DNA from: Allobosea sp035944375
GTDB taxonomy: Bacteria > Pseudomonadota > Alphaproteobacteria > Rhizobiales > Beijerinckiaceae
Reading direction: 5' to 3' (one strand)
DNA: 64,000 bases
Assembly (NCBI RefSeq): GCF_035944375.1
Contig: NZ_DASZBE010000016.1
This document shows positions 53,119 through 61,626 of this stretch, in pieces (position 1 is the first letter of the stretch; each line of letters starts with the position of its first letter). Under the pieces are notes generated by a model. That model searched no databases and was not told where the DNA came from. It saw only the letters and a list, made by a program, of their open reading frames with translations. The translations under genes and the position numbers were made by a program.

Positions 53119-53985
53119 ATGTCCCATCCTGTTTATGCCGTCACCGGCGCCAGCGGCCAGCTCGGCCGCCTCGCGGTTGCGGCCCTGGCGGCGCGCGTCG
53201 GCGCTGCCGCCGTCGTGGCCATCGTCCGCGACCCCGGCAAGGCTGCCGGATTGTTCCCCGCCGGCGTCGCCGTTCGCCAGGGCGACTATGACCAGCCGCA
53301 GGAACTGGCAGCCGCCTTCGCCGGGGTCGAGCGCCTGCTGCTGATCTCGTCGAACGCCATCGGCCAGCGCCTGGGCCAGCACCGCAATGCGATTGCGGCC
53401 GCCAGGCAGGCGGGCGTCGCTCGCAGCGCCTATACCAGCGTGCTGCGCGCGGACATCTCGCCGCTGGGCCTCGCCGAAGAGCACCGCCAGACCGAGACCG
53501 CGCTGGCCGAGAGCGGCCTGCCCTACAGCCTGCTGCGCAATGGCTGGTACACGGAGAACTACGCCGCCTCGATCCCGCCCGCGTTGGCCCACGGCGCCTT
53601 CATCGGCAGCGCCCGGGACGGCCGCATCGCGAGCGCCGCCCGCATCGACTATGCCGAGGCCGCAGCGGTTGCGCTGATCGGCGATCAGGCGCCGCGCTTC
53701 GTGCATGAACTGGCCGGCGACGCCTCCTATTCCCTGGCCGAGTTCGCAGCGGAACTGTCGCGCCAGGCCGGGAAGACGGTCCCGTATGTCGACATGCCCG
53801 AGGCCGATTATCGCGGGGCGCTCCTTAGTGCGGGCCTGCCCGAAGGCCTCGCCGCCCTGCTCGCCGATTCCGATGCGGCCGCCGCCAAGGGCGCGCTCAA
53901 CGACGACAGCCTTACGCTCTCGCGCCTGATCGGCCGCCCGACGACGCCCTTCGCGACGACGATCGCGGACGCCCTGCACGGCTGA
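53119..53985 (+). CDS. qorB: NmrA/QorB-like NAD(P)H:quinone oxidoreductase
   Basis: A 288-residue atypical short-chain dehydrogenase. The Rossmann motif VTGASGQLGRLAV is at the N terminus, and VRQGDYDQPQEL and LPYSLLRNGWYTENY are QorB/NmrA features. QorB reduces quinones with NADPH. The divergent HxlR-type regulator supports an electrophile- or quinone-response role. Residues for specificity cannot be judged here. Confidence 0.87.
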   Translation: MSHPVYAVTGASGQLGRLAVAALAARVGAAAVVAIVRDPGKAAGLFPAGVAVRQGDYDQPQELAAAFAGVERLLLISSNAIGQRLGQHRNAIAAARQAGVARSAYTSVLRADISPLGLAEEHRQTETALAESGLPYSLLRNGWYTENYAASIPPALAHGAFIGSARDGRIASAARIDYAEAAAVALIGDQAPRFVHELAGDASYSLAEFAAELSRQAGKTVPYVDMPEADYRGALLSAGLPEGLAALLADSDAAAAKGALNDDSLTLSRLIGRPTTPFATTIADALHG

Positions 53986-54043
53986 GCGCGAACCAATCGA
54001 CCTCTCGGGCGTTGGACAGCACCCGCTCCCGAGAGGCCCCGCC

Positions 54044-54409
54044 ATGATCCGCCTGTTTCCGACCACCCTGCTCGCTGCTGCCCTGCTTGCCGCGACGGCG
54101 CAGGCGCAGACCGCGGGCCCGACCTCCGGCGCACAAGCCGAGAAGCCGGCCTCGCCGGCGGTCGCCTTGTGCAAGAACGCGGCGCTCAGCACGCTCTCGG
54201 CACGCGAGCCCGAGATCAAGGACATCTATGTCGACGAGGACGGTGCCACGATCGCCGTCGCTGAGACGAAGGTCGAGGACACGCCGGTCACGCGCATCAT
54301 CATGGCCGAGGCCTATCTGCGGACCGACCGCTCGGACAAGCCGCGCCGCTTCCTCTGCCTGCTCGGCGAGAACGAAAAGGTGCTGCTGACCTTCTTCACC
54401 GCCCGCTGA
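54044..54409 (+). CDS. Hypothetical secreted protein
   Basis: A 121-residue protein with a signal peptide (MIRLFPTTLLAAALLAATAQAQ). The mature part has two cysteines (ALCKNAAL and FLCLLGEN), compatible with a disulfide, and a beta-strand-rich pattern (IKDIYVDEDGATIAVAETKVED). I do not recognise the family. It sits 58 bp past the qorB gene and may be read from it or from its own start. Confidence 0.7.
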   Translation: MIRLFPTTLLAAALLAATAQAQTAGPTSGAQAEKPASPAVALCKNAALSTLSAREPEIKDIYVDEDGATIAVAETKVEDTPVTRIIMAEAYLRTDRSDKPRRFLCLLGENEKVLLTFFTAR

Positions 54410-54431
54410 GCAGCGGCGGGCCGCTGCGTCC

Positions 54432-54683
54432 TCAGGCCGAAGGCTCATCCACCACACGGGTCGCGGGACGGTCGCGCCCATCGGCGAGTTCCTCGTGCCA
54501 ACGGCCCTGCTCGTCCTGATAGACGATGCCGTCGGTCGTGCCGGCGAGGGTCTGGCGCGCCGCCGCGTCGTTCGCCGCCTTCAGCGCGGCGTCGTGGGAA
54601 GGATAGGTCTCCGAGAGCACATCCTGGACCTTGTAGGCCCAGCCGCCGTCATGCTCGACGATTTCATACCTGACCGTCACCAT
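54432..54683 (-). CDS. DUF2188 family protein
   Basis: An 83-residue protein: VRYEIVEHDGGWAYKVQDVLSETYPSHDAALKAANDAA followed by GIVYQDEQGRWHEELA fits DUF2188, small beta-alpha proteins of unknown role often seen in alphaproteobacteria. It is convergent with the secreted protein and downstream of fabI on the same strand. Confidence 0.85.
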   Translation of the reverse strand: MVTVRYEIVEHDGGWAYKVQDVLSETYPSHDAALKAANDAAARQTLAGTTDGIVYQDEQGRWHEELADGRDRPATRVVDEPSA

Positions 54684-54736
54684 CGCAGCTCTCCTGATTG
54701 CCGGAGAGCAACCCGACGGAGCCGGCGCGGGTTCCC

Positions 54737-55564
54737 TCAGTCGCCCTGATCGGCAGCGCGCAACCCGTCCAACACCGGCATCGAGGTGATGTGATAGCCG
54801 GCATCGACATGGTGCACGTCGCCGGTGACGCCGCCCGAGAGATCGGAGAGATAGTACAGCGCCGAGCCGCCGATCTCATCGAGCGAGACCGACTTGCGCA
54901 GCGGCGAATTGGCCCGCTGCCAGGAATACATCGCGCGCGCATCCGAGATGCCGGCGCCGGCCAGCGTCCGCACCGGCCCGGGCGAGAGCGCGTTGACGCG
55001 GATGCCGCGCGGGCCGTAGTCGCCGGCGAGATAGCGCACGCTGGCTTCAAGCGCGGCCTTGGCCACGCCCATGACGTTATAGTTCGGCATGATCCGGGTC
55101 GAGCCGCCATAGGTCAGCGTGATCATGCTGCCGCCCTTCGGCATGCGCTCCGCCGCCCGCTTCGCCACCTCGGTGAAGGAGAAGCAGGAGATCACCATGG
55201 TGCGGGAGAAGTTCTCCCGGCTGGTGTCGGCATAGAGCCCCTTGAGTTCGTTCTTGTCGGAGAAGCCGATGGCGTGGACGACGAAGTCGAGCGTGTTGCG
55301 CTCGGGATCGCCGCCCCAGGCTGCGTCGAGCGCGGCGAAGGTCGCATCCACCGTGGCGATGTCCTCGACGTCGCAGGGCAGGACCAGCGTCGAGCCGACG
55401 CTCTCCGCCAGCGGCTTGACCCGCTTGCCGAGCGCCTCGCCCTGATAGGTGAAGGCCATCTGCGCACCATGGGCGTGCAGGGTGCGCGCGATGCCCCAGG
55501 CGATCGAGTTCTGGTTGGCGACGCCCATGACGAGGCCGCGCTTGTTGTGCATCAGGGGGAGCAT
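54737..55564 (-). CDS. fabI: Enoyl-ACP reductase (NADH), FabI
   Basis: A 275-residue SDR-type enoyl-ACP reductase, the last step of each fatty-acid elongation cycle. GLVMGVANQNSIAWGIARTLHAHGA is the nucleotide-binding start, and the YNVMGVAKAALEASVRYLAGDYGPRG segment carries the Tyr-(x6)-Lys active site. Residues before it (SFTEVAKRAAERMPKGG) are FabI-typical. It belongs with fabA and fabB encoded upstream on the same strand, from which it is separated by vapBC and a DUF3303 gene. Confidence 0.95.
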   Translation of the reverse strand: MLPLMHNKRGLVMGVANQNSIAWGIARTLHAHGAQMAFTYQGEALGKRVKPLAESVGSTLVLPCDVEDIATVDATFAALDAAWGGDPERNTLDFVVHAIGFSDKNELKGLYADTSRENFSRTMVISCFSFTEVAKRAAERMPKGGSMITLTYGGSTRIMPNYNVMGVAKAALEASVRYLAGDYGPRGIRVNALSPGPVRTLAGAGISDARAMYSWQRANSPLRKSVSLDEIGGSALYYLSDLSGGVTGDVHHVDAGYHITSMPVLDGLRAADQGD

Positions 55565-55585
55565 GGGGACCGTTCGGTTCTGGCG

Positions 55586-55993
55586 TCAGGAATAAGGGAG
55601 AGCGGAAGGCAGGTCGGTCTGGCTGAAGTCGTTACCCTTGAAGAGGATCGATGCTCCGGCGAGTTGCGCAGCCGCATAGGCGAAGCAATCGCCCATGTTG
55701 AGCGCAGCCGGGTGCCGACCTTTGCCGAAACGGTCGAACGCAGCGAGTGCGCCATCCGCGTGCGCAGCTTCGTGAGGCCCGACGCTGATCGCGCCCCGCG
55801 CCAGAAACTCCAGCACCGTCTCCCTGGCGAGATCGACCGCGACGCCGCGCACCCGTACCAGGGCGACGGTCGCCTCATAGATCGCCAGCGGCGAGGTGAA
55901 ACGCCGATCAGGGCCTGTCAGCGGCGTCCCGAACTGTTCGAAACCAGCTTCTTCGAGAAGCACAGCGACAATGACCGAGGCATCGACATACAT
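55586..55993 (-). CDS. vapC: VapC-type PIN-domain toxin
   Basis: A 135-residue PIN-domain ribonuclease. The first aspartate is in MYVDASVIVAVL, a glutamate in AIYEATVALVR, and the last acidic cluster in ALNMGDCFAYAAAQLAG with ILFKGNDFSQTD. This is the classical VapC pattern, probably cutting RNA. The antitoxin gene ends two bases upstream, so the pair is co-translated. It differs in subgroup from the PIN toxin near 2 kb. Confidence 0.92.
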   Translation of the reverse strand: MYVDASVIVAVLLEEAGFEQFGTPLTGPDRRFTSPLAIYEATVALVRVRGVAVDLARETVLEFLARGAISVGPHEAAHADGALAAFDRFGKGRHPAALNMGDCFAYAAAQLAGASILFKGNDFSQTDLPSALPYS

Positions 55994-55994
55994 G

Positions 55995-56234
55995 CTAAAT
56001 GTCGCCCGACAGCTCGTCGTAGAACGCCTTATCGGCTTTCAACCCGGTTTTTGGGTAGGCTGCGACGCGCTGCTGCAAATCCCGTATGCGCTCCAGAAAC
56101 GGAACGTTCTGGTCCATTTGGAGAAGCTCGTTCTGAACGGCCTGCTTGACCGCGTCGGTCAGGCTGACGCCTTTACGCGCCGCCAGTTCCCGCACAGCAC
56201 GGTCGGCCTCTGGATCGCGAATATGAAAAGCCAT
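55995..56234 (-). CDS. vapB: VapB-type antitoxin
   Basis: A 79-residue antitoxin of the Rv0623/VapB family. The N terminus AFHIRDPEADRAVRELAARKGVSLTDAVKQAVQNEL is a ribbon-helix-helix/AbrB-like DNA-binding segment, and the C-terminal part (FLERIRDLQQRVAAYP) should bind the toxin. It likely represses its own operon through the direct repeat just upstream. Confidence 0.9.
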   Translation of the reverse strand: MAFHIRDPEADRAVRELAARKGVSLTDAVKQAVQNELLQMDQNVPFLERIRDLQQRVAAYPKTGLKADKAFYDELSGDI

Positions 56235-56244
56235 CCCGGCACCT

Positions 56245-56276
56245 CCGTCTAGACAAGCCTTATAACCGTCTAGACA
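56245..56276 (-). promoter_or_regulatory. Candidate vapBC operator
   Basis: The 11-mer ccgtctagaca occurs twice with a 21 bp period (two helical turns); each copy has the palindrome gtctagac. A ttataa lies between them, a possible -10 region on the vapB strand. It covers the likely vapBC promoter, ending 11 bp before the vapB start. Confidence 0.55.
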
Positions 56277-56288
56277 CGACCCGTCACG

Positions 56289-56561
56289 CTACAAGTGCTT
56301 CTTCACCGCCGCGGCCGTGTCCTTCGACGACGCCAGCGGCACGATCTCGAAGCGCGCGAGATCGCCCCATTCCAGCACCCACTCCTGCAGCTTGGTGACG
56401 TCGTCGCACTGCATCACCTGGAAGCAGCGCGCGAAGTCGGCGGAAATCCAGCTGTCGACATAGGTCAGGCCGTCCGGGATCATCCGGCCCTTCTCGTGGA
56501 AGCGGGCGTAGATTTCCTTCACCCGCGCCTGGTCGAAATGCTCGATCACCATGAACAGCAT
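56289..56561 (-). CDS. DUF3303 family protein
   Basis: A 90-residue alpha-beta barrel-like (ferredoxin-fold) protein: MLFMVIEHFDQARVKEIYARFHEKGRMIPDGLTYVDSWI, then RCFQVMQCDDVTKLQEWVLEWGDLARFEIVPL, which is the DUF3303 signature. Role unknown. It starts 11 bp after the fabB stop, so it is very likely in the fab transcript. Confidence 0.88.
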   Translation of the reverse strand: MLFMVIEHFDQARVKEIYARFHEKGRMIPDGLTYVDSWISADFARCFQVMQCDDVTKLQEWVLEWGDLARFEIVPLASSKDTAAAVKKHL

Positions 56562-56572
56562 GGGTTCCGCCC

Positions 56573-57799
56573 TCAGGCCTCGAGCTTCTTCATCACGATG
56601 GTGGCGTTGGTGCCGCCGAACCCGAAGGAGTTCGAGAGCACACAGCCGAGGCCCGCATTGTCGATGCGCTTGCGCACGATCGGCATGTCGGCGAAGGCCG
56701 GGTCGAGTTCGTCGATATGGGCGCTCTCGCAGATGAAGTCGTTGTTGAGCATCAGCAGCGAATAGATCGCCTCCTGCACACCGGTGGCACCGAGCGAATG
56801 GCCGGTGAGCGACTTCGTCGCCGAAATCGGTGGCGCCTTGTCGCCGGCGCCGAAGACCTCGCGGATCGCCTCGATCTCCTTGGCGTCGCCGACCGGGGTC
56901 GAGGTGCCGTGCGGGTTGATGTAGTCGACCTTCGCGTTGACGCCTTGCAGCGCCATCTTCATGCAGCGCACGGCGCCCTCGCCCGACGGCGCGACCATGT
57001 CGTAGCCGTCCGAGGTCGCGCCATAGCCGACGATCTCGCCATAAATCTTGGCGCCGCGCGCCTTGGCGTGCTCGAGTTCCTCGAGCACGACGACGCCGGC
57101 ACCGCCCGCGATGACGAAGCCGTCGCGGTTGACGTCATAGGCGCGCGAGGCCCGCGCGGGCGTGTCGTTGTAGTCGGTCGACATCGCGCCCATGGCGTCG
57201 AACAGGACCGACAGGGTCCAGTCCAGTTCCTCGCAGCCGCCGGCGAAGATGACGTCCTGCTTGCCCCACTGGATCAGCTCATAGGCATTGCCGATGCAGT
57301 GATTGGAGGTCGCGCAGGCCGAGGAGATCGAATAGTTCACGCCCTTGATCTTGAACCAGGTCGCCAGTGTGGCGGACGCGGTCGAGGACATGCCCTTGGG
57401 CACGGCGAAGGGGCCGACCTTTTTGGAGGAACCGCTCTCGCGCGCCTTGTCGTAGGCGTCGATCAGGGCGCGGGTCGAGGGTCCGCCGGAGCCCATCACG
57501 ATTCCCGTGCGCTCGTGGCTGATCTCTTTTTCCTCGAGACCAGCATCGGCGATGGCCTGTTCCATTGCGACCTGGTTCCAGGCCGAGCCGCCGCCATGGA
57601 AGCGCATGGCGCGACGGTCGAGCACGGTCGAGGGGTCGAGCGTCGGAACGCCCGCGACGCGGCTGCGGAAACCGTGCTCCGCAAAATCCGGCATGAAGGA
57701 GATGCCGGACTTCGCTTCATGCAGCGAAGACAGCACTTCCTGCGTATTGTTGCCGATGGACGAGACGATGCCCATCCCGGTGACCACCACGCGTCTCAT
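56573..57799 (-). CDS. fabB: 3-oxoacyl-ACP synthase I FabB
   Basis: A 408-residue beta-ketoacyl-ACP synthase of the FabB group, which works with FabA in unsaturated fatty acid synthesis. The catalytic cysteine is C162 in ISSACATSNHCIG, with the histidines in NPHGTSTPVGD and SLTGHSLGATG. The start MRRVVVTGMGIVSSIGN is supported by ggag 8 bases upstream of the ATG; an ATG two codons earlier is less well spaced. fabA lies upstream on the same strand. Confidence 0.95.
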   Translation of the reverse strand: MRRVVVTGMGIVSSIGNNTQEVLSSLHEAKSGISFMPDFAEHGFRSRVAGVPTLDPSTVLDRRAMRFHGGGSAWNQVAMEQAIADAGLEEKEISHERTGIVMGSGGPSTRALIDAYDKARESGSSKKVGPFAVPKGMSSTASATLATWFKIKGVNYSISSACATSNHCIGNAYELIQWGKQDVIFAGGCEELDWTLSVLFDAMGAMSTDYNDTPARASRAYDVNRDGFVIAGGAGVVVLEELEHAKARGAKIYGEIVGYGATSDGYDMVAPSGEGAVRCMKMALQGVNAKVDYINPHGTSTPVGDAKEIEAIREVFGAGDKAPPISATKSLTGHSLGATGVQEAIYSLLMLNNDFICESAHIDELDPAFADMPIVRKRIDNAGLGCVLSNSFGFGGTNATIVMKKLEA

Positions 57800-57965
57800 G
57801 CTCATTTCTCCGGCTTCATCGCGCCTTTGCCGGACGGATCGGGGCCCGGCACGCATTCGTCGATCCCGCGCAAATGGACCGCGCGGGCGCCGCGCGCAAG
57901 GTGGCGCCGCGGTTTTCCCCCGCAGGCATCGCCCCGGAGCGCCCTCCAAAGCGATCCCGAACGCT

Positions 57966-58478
57966 TCAGACCGCCTCGGGTTTGAACAGGCCGACGCGCA
58001 TGTCGCTGACCGTGTAGATGCGCTTGCCGTCTGCCTCCAGCCAGCCATCGGCGATGCCGAGGACGAGCTTGGACTTGAAGACGCGCTTGAAATCGACGCC
58101 GTAGACGACCTGCTTGACTGATGGCAGCACCTGGTCAGCGAACTTGACCTCGCCGACGCCGAGCGCCCGCCCGCGGCCCGGCAGACCGAGCCAGCCGAGG
58201 AAGAAGCCGGTGAGCTGCCAGAGCGCATCGAGGCCCAGGCAGCCCGGCATCACCGGATCGCCCTTGAAGTGGCAGTCGAAGAACCAGAGGTCGGGCCTGA
58301 TGTCGAACTCGGCGCGGACGAGGCCCTTGCCGTTGGGGCCGCCATCTTCGGCGATCTCGGTGATGCGGTCGAACATCAGCATCGGCGGCAGCGGCAACTG
58401 GGCATTGCCCGGCCCGAACAGCTCCCCACGGCCACAGGCGAGGATCTCCTCGTAGCTGAAAGACGATTGCCGCTGCAT
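57966..58478 (-). CDS. fabA: 3-hydroxydecanoyl-ACP dehydratase FabA
   Basis: A 170-residue FabA. The active-site histidine is H70 in DLWFFDCHFKGDPVMPGCLGLDALWQ, with the paired aspartate D84. It dehydrates and isomerises the C10 intermediate to start unsaturated fatty acid synthesis. The start at MQRQSSFSYEEIL matches the family. It is divergent from irr, a conserved arrangement in Rhizobiales, and is followed by fabB. Confidence 0.95.
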   Translation of the reverse strand: MQRQSSFSYEEILACGRGELFGPGNAQLPLPPMLMFDRITEIAEDGGPNGKGLVRAEFDIRPDLWFFDCHFKGDPVMPGCLGLDALWQLTGFFLGWLGLPGRGRALGVGEVKFADQVLPSVKQVVYGVDFKRVFKSKLVLGIADGWLEADGKRIYTVSDMRVGLFKPEAV

Positions 58479-58690
58479 ATCCCGTGTCGCTCCATGCCGG
58501 CCGCCTTCGAGCGACCCTCTGCCCGTGCCTAACACGCCGTCCCGCCCAAACGAAAGAGCGCAGGGAACGGTGACGGCAAGCCGCACATCCGGCCGGGGGC
58601 GCTTGCGAGCCCGACCGCGAAAGCTTACATCCATTCTCAACAAGGATGGTGACAAACCGTTCCACCTTCGAGGGAGCTTCGCCGGCAGCG

Positions 58691-59164
58691 ATGAGCGATC
58701 TGATTTCCCAGGATGCAGGCTATGGATCGAGCGTTCGGAAGGGCTGCCCCTTCCACGACATCCGCCAGCGCCTGCGCCGGGTCGGCCTGCGGCCGACGCG
58801 GCAGCGCGTCTCGCTGGGCTGGGTCCTGTTTGCCCGGGGCGACCGGCACATCAGCGCCGAGATGCTCTACGAAGAGGCGATGAAGGAGAAGATCCCGGTC
58901 TCGCTGGCGACGATCTACAACACGCTGCACCAGTTTACCCAGGCCGGCCTGCTGCGCGAACTGGCGATCGACGGCGCCAAGACGTTCTTCGACACCGACA
59001 GCAGCGAACATCATCACTTCGTGGTCGATGGCGAGAACACGGTGATCGACATTCCCGCCGAGGCGGTCGACGTTGCGGCCCTGCCCGAGCCCCCCGCGGG
59101 TTACGAGATCGCCCGTGTCGACGTCGTGGTCCGGCTGCGCAAGATCGACGCCTCGCCGCAGTGA
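58691..59164 (+). CDS. irr: Irr, Fur-family iron response regulator
   Basis: A 157-residue Fur-superfamily regulator of the Irr type. A heme regulatory motif, C19-P20 in RKGCPFHDIR, sits at the N terminus where Bradyrhizobium Irr has its own. DNA-binding residues follow in LRPTRQRVSLGWVLF, and a histidine cluster lies in SSEHHHFVVD. Irr represses or activates iron and heme genes under iron limitation, and heme triggers its inactivation. Placement beside fabA is typical of Rhizobiales. The start at MSDLISQDAG was preferred as it gives the usual short leader to the heme motif; an ATG 15 codons upstream is possible. Confidence 0.92.
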   Translation: MSDLISQDAGYGSSVRKGCPFHDIRQRLRRVGLRPTRQRVSLGWVLFARGDRHISAEMLYEEAMKEKIPVSLATIYNTLHQFTQAGLLRELAIDGAKTFFDTDSSEHHHFVVDGENTVIDIPAEAVDVAALPEPPAGYEIARVDVVVRLRKIDASPQ

Positions 59165-59180
59165 GGCGACTCTCGGCGCA

Positions 59181-59729
59181 TCAGTCCACCTTTTCGTTGG
59201 GGTAGACGCCCCAGAGCCGATCCTGCCGCAGATAGCCTTCGGTGCCGCCGATGCTCACCCGGCACCAGCTTCCGGCGCAGGACGCGACATTCGCGATCAC
59301 GCCAGGCTCGAGCCGTGCGACGACCGCCGCGCCCTCCCCCGCCTCGCGAAGCAGCGGAAAGGTCTCGCCCTTGGCCTTCGACCAGGGCGCGACGAGCGCC
59401 GTCCGTCGGCCCGAGAGCAGGCTGTGGAGCACCCAGCCTTCCGACCCGTCGGCATCGCGCACGCGCCGCCAGGTCTCGAACTCGGCGACGATCTCGACCG
59501 GCAGCCCGGCGCGCTGATAGACCCAGCGGGTGCGGTGTTCCTTCGAGGGGCCTTCGCGCAGATTGACGCGGTCCGTCTTCAGGCTGACATAGCGCGGCAC
59601 CGGCAGGCCGGTGACCGGACCCGCCTGCATGTCCTGAGCCCGAGCGAGCGGTGCCGCCATCATAGCCGCCAGCAGGGCCAGCCCCGCCAGAACGCTCCGT
59701 CTCGCCGCCACCATCCGTCCGATCTCCAT
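59181..59729 (-). CDS. Secreted SH3-domain protein
   Basis: A 182-residue protein with a signal peptide (RRSVLAGLALLAAMMAAPLARA) and two bacterial SH3-like segments: YVSLKTDRVNLREGPSKEHRTRWVYQRAGLPVEIVAEFETWRRV and ARLEPGVIANVASCAGSWCRVSIGGTEGYLRQDRLWGVYP. Such domains often bind peptidoglycan or other periplasmic partners. Function is unknown. It converges with irr. Confidence 0.85.
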   Translation of the reverse strand: MEIGRMVAARRSVLAGLALLAAMMAAPLARAQDMQAGPVTGLPVPRYVSLKTDRVNLREGPSKEHRTRWVYQRAGLPVEIVAEFETWRRVRDADGSEGWVLHSLLSGRRTALVAPWSKAKGETFPLLREAGEGAAVVARLEPGVIANVASCAGSWCRVSIGGTEGYLRQDRLWGVYPNEKVD

Positions 59730-59912
59730 CCAGCAACCGCCCGTCGGCCAGGGTACCCCCCAGCGAAGGGTCATGTTGTCATCCGTCGTCACGCCACTTA
59801 GAGAACGGGCGAAGCCGAGCGATCCTGCCGCCCCATTCCTGAAGCCCTGCGGTTAATGAGGGGTTGAGGCCAAAAGGCGGCGGGCGCCAAGGCAGCGGAG
59901 GAGGAGGCGTCC

Positions 59913-60908
59913 ATGTCGAAGAAGAAGCCGCTCGTCGTCGTCACCCGCAAACTGCCCGCCGTGGTCGAAACGCGGATGCGCGAGCTGTTCGATGCGCGCC
60001 TCAACATCGACGACACGCCGATGAGCCAGGCCGCCCTGGTCGAGGCCGTCAAGACGGCCGACGTCCTCGTTCCCACCGTCACCGATCGGATCGACGCCAA
60101 GATCATCGCGCAGGCCGGCGACCAGTTGCGGCTGATCGCCAATTTCGGCAACGGCGTCGACAATATCGACGTCGCCAGCGCCGTGCAGCGCGGCATCACC
60201 GTGACCAACACGCCGGGCGTACTGACCGACGACACCGCCGACATGACGATCGCCCTGATCCTCGCCGTCGCCCGGCGCATCGCCGAGGGCGCACGCGTCA
60301 TCCCCGACGACGAATGGGCCGGCTGGTCGCCGACCTGGATGCTGGGGCGGCGCATCACCGGCAAGCGGCTGGGCATCGTCGGCATGGGCCGGATCGGCCA
60401 GGCCGTGGCGCGACGCGCGGCGGCCTTCGGGCTCTCGATCCACTATCACAACCGCCGCCGGCTCGATGCCCGCATCGAGGAGAAGCTCGACGCGACCTAC
60501 TGGGATTCGCTCGACCAGATGCTGGCGCGCATGGACATCGTTTCGGTGAACTGCCCGCACACGCCGGCGACCTATCACCTGCTCTCGGCACGCCGGCTGA
60601 AGCTGCTCAAGCCGGATGCCATCCTGGTCAACACCGCACGTGGCGAGGTCGTCGACGAGACGGCGCTGTCGCGGATGCTGGAGGCGGGCGAACTGGCCGG
60701 AGCGGGCCTCGACGTCTACGAGAGCGAGCCTGCGGTCAATCCGCGCCTGCTGAAACTCGCGCGCCAGCACCGCGTCGTGGTGCTGCCGCATATGGGCTCG
60801 GCAACGCATGAGGGCCGGGCCGAGATGGGCGAGAAGGTCATCGTCAACATCAAGACCTTCATGGACGGCCACAAGCCGCCGGATCGCGTGCTGCCGAGCA
60901 TGCTCTGA
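59913..60908 (+). CDS. D-2-hydroxyacid dehydrogenase family protein
   Basis: A 331-residue D-isomer-specific 2-hydroxyacid dehydrogenase. The NAD motif GIVGMGRIGQAVA is around residue 155, catalytic arginine in NTARGEVVDE, glutamate in GLDVYESEP and histidine in LPHMGSATHEG. VIANFGNGVDNIDV recalls the glyoxylate/hydroxypyruvate reductase-like subgroup (GyaR/GhrB), but the substrate is not certain. A possible CtrA-like half match lies upstream but was not accepted. It is transcribed alone, facing the HAD gene. Confidence 0.9.
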   Translation: MSKKKPLVVVTRKLPAVVETRMRELFDARLNIDDTPMSQAALVEAVKTADVLVPTVTDRIDAKIIAQAGDQLRLIANFGNGVDNIDVASAVQRGITVTNTPGVLTDDTADMTIALILAVARRIAEGARVIPDDEWAGWSPTWMLGRRITGKRLGIVGMGRIGQAVARRAAAFGLSIHYHNRRRLDARIEEKLDATYWDSLDQMLARMDIVSVNCPHTPATYHLLSARRLKLLKPDAILVNTARGEVVDETALSRMLEAGELAGAGLDVYESEPAVNPRLLKLARQHRVVVLPHMGSATHEGRAEMGEKVIVNIKTFMDGHKPPDRVLPSML

Positions 60909-60934
60909 GGCGGCCAGCGCCGCCGCGGGCTCGT

Positions 60935-61600
60935 TCAGGCGCGCAGCCCGGCCACGAGCGCCGGCCAGTGACGGAAGTCGTCGACCACCGTGAGGGCGCC
61001 GGCCTCGGCCAGGCGCCGGGCGGTGCGCTCCTTGTCATGGGCTACGCCGGTGAAGCCGACGACGCGCATGCCCGCCGCCAGCGCTGCCCGGACGCCGGGC
61101 ACGGAATCCTCGATGACGAGGCAGGATCGCGGCTCGGTCTCCATGGTGGCGGCCGCGTGGAGGAACACGTCCGGATGCGGCTTGCCGCGGGCGACCTGCG
61201 AGGCGGAGAAGATGTGCGGGTCGAACAGCTCGATCAGGCCGGTGATGGCGAGGTTGCGCCGCAGTGGCGCTAGGCTCGTGGAGGACGCGACACAACGGCG
61301 GCCGCCAATCGCCGTCACGGCCTCGCGCACGCCCGGCAAGGCCCGCAGCTCCGTCTCGAGCCGCGCTGCCACGGCATCCTCGATCCGCTGCTCGAAATCG
61401 GCCGGCAGGGGGCGCCCATGCGCCGCCTCGATGATCTTGATGCCGTCCGACCAGGGGATGTCGACGATGCTGTCGACATAATGGTCGAGGGTCCAGCTGG
61501 TCAGCCCGAGCGCATGGCAGGCGTCGAGGCTGACCTCGCCATAGAGCGTCTCGGTGTCGATCAGCGTGCCGTCACAGTCATAGATGATCAGGTCGGGCAT
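60935..61600 (-). CDS. HAD-family phosphatase, CbbY/Gph-like
   Basis: A 221-residue HAD hydrolase. Motif I is IYDCDGTLIDTE (nucleophile D8, acid D10), motif II is CVASSTSLAPL, motif III contains K in GKPHPDVF, and motif IV is CLVIEDSVPGV. The helical cap (residues ~15-90) is of the phosphoglycolate phosphatase or beta-phosphoglucomutase type. Exact substrate unknown. It follows the NDUFA9-like gene by 26 bp on the same strand. Confidence 0.88.
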   Translation of the reverse strand: MPDLIIYDCDGTLIDTETLYGEVSLDACHALGLTSWTLDHYVDSIVDIPWSDGIKIIEAAHGRPLPADFEQRIEDAVAARLETELRALPGVREAVTAIGGRRCVASSTSLAPLRRNLAITGLIELFDPHIFSASQVARGKPHPDVFLHAAATMETEPRSCLVIEDSVPGVRAALAAGMRVVGFTGVAHDKERTARRLAEAGALTVVDDFRHWPALVAGLRA

Positions 61601-61626
61601 CGCGGCGGCGTTCGTCTGCGACCGAA

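Noticed and set aside
59850..59870. ttaatgaggggttga, a CtrA-like match upstream of the 2-hydroxyacid dehydrogenase gene
   Set aside because: The second half-site has a mismatch and no context supports it.
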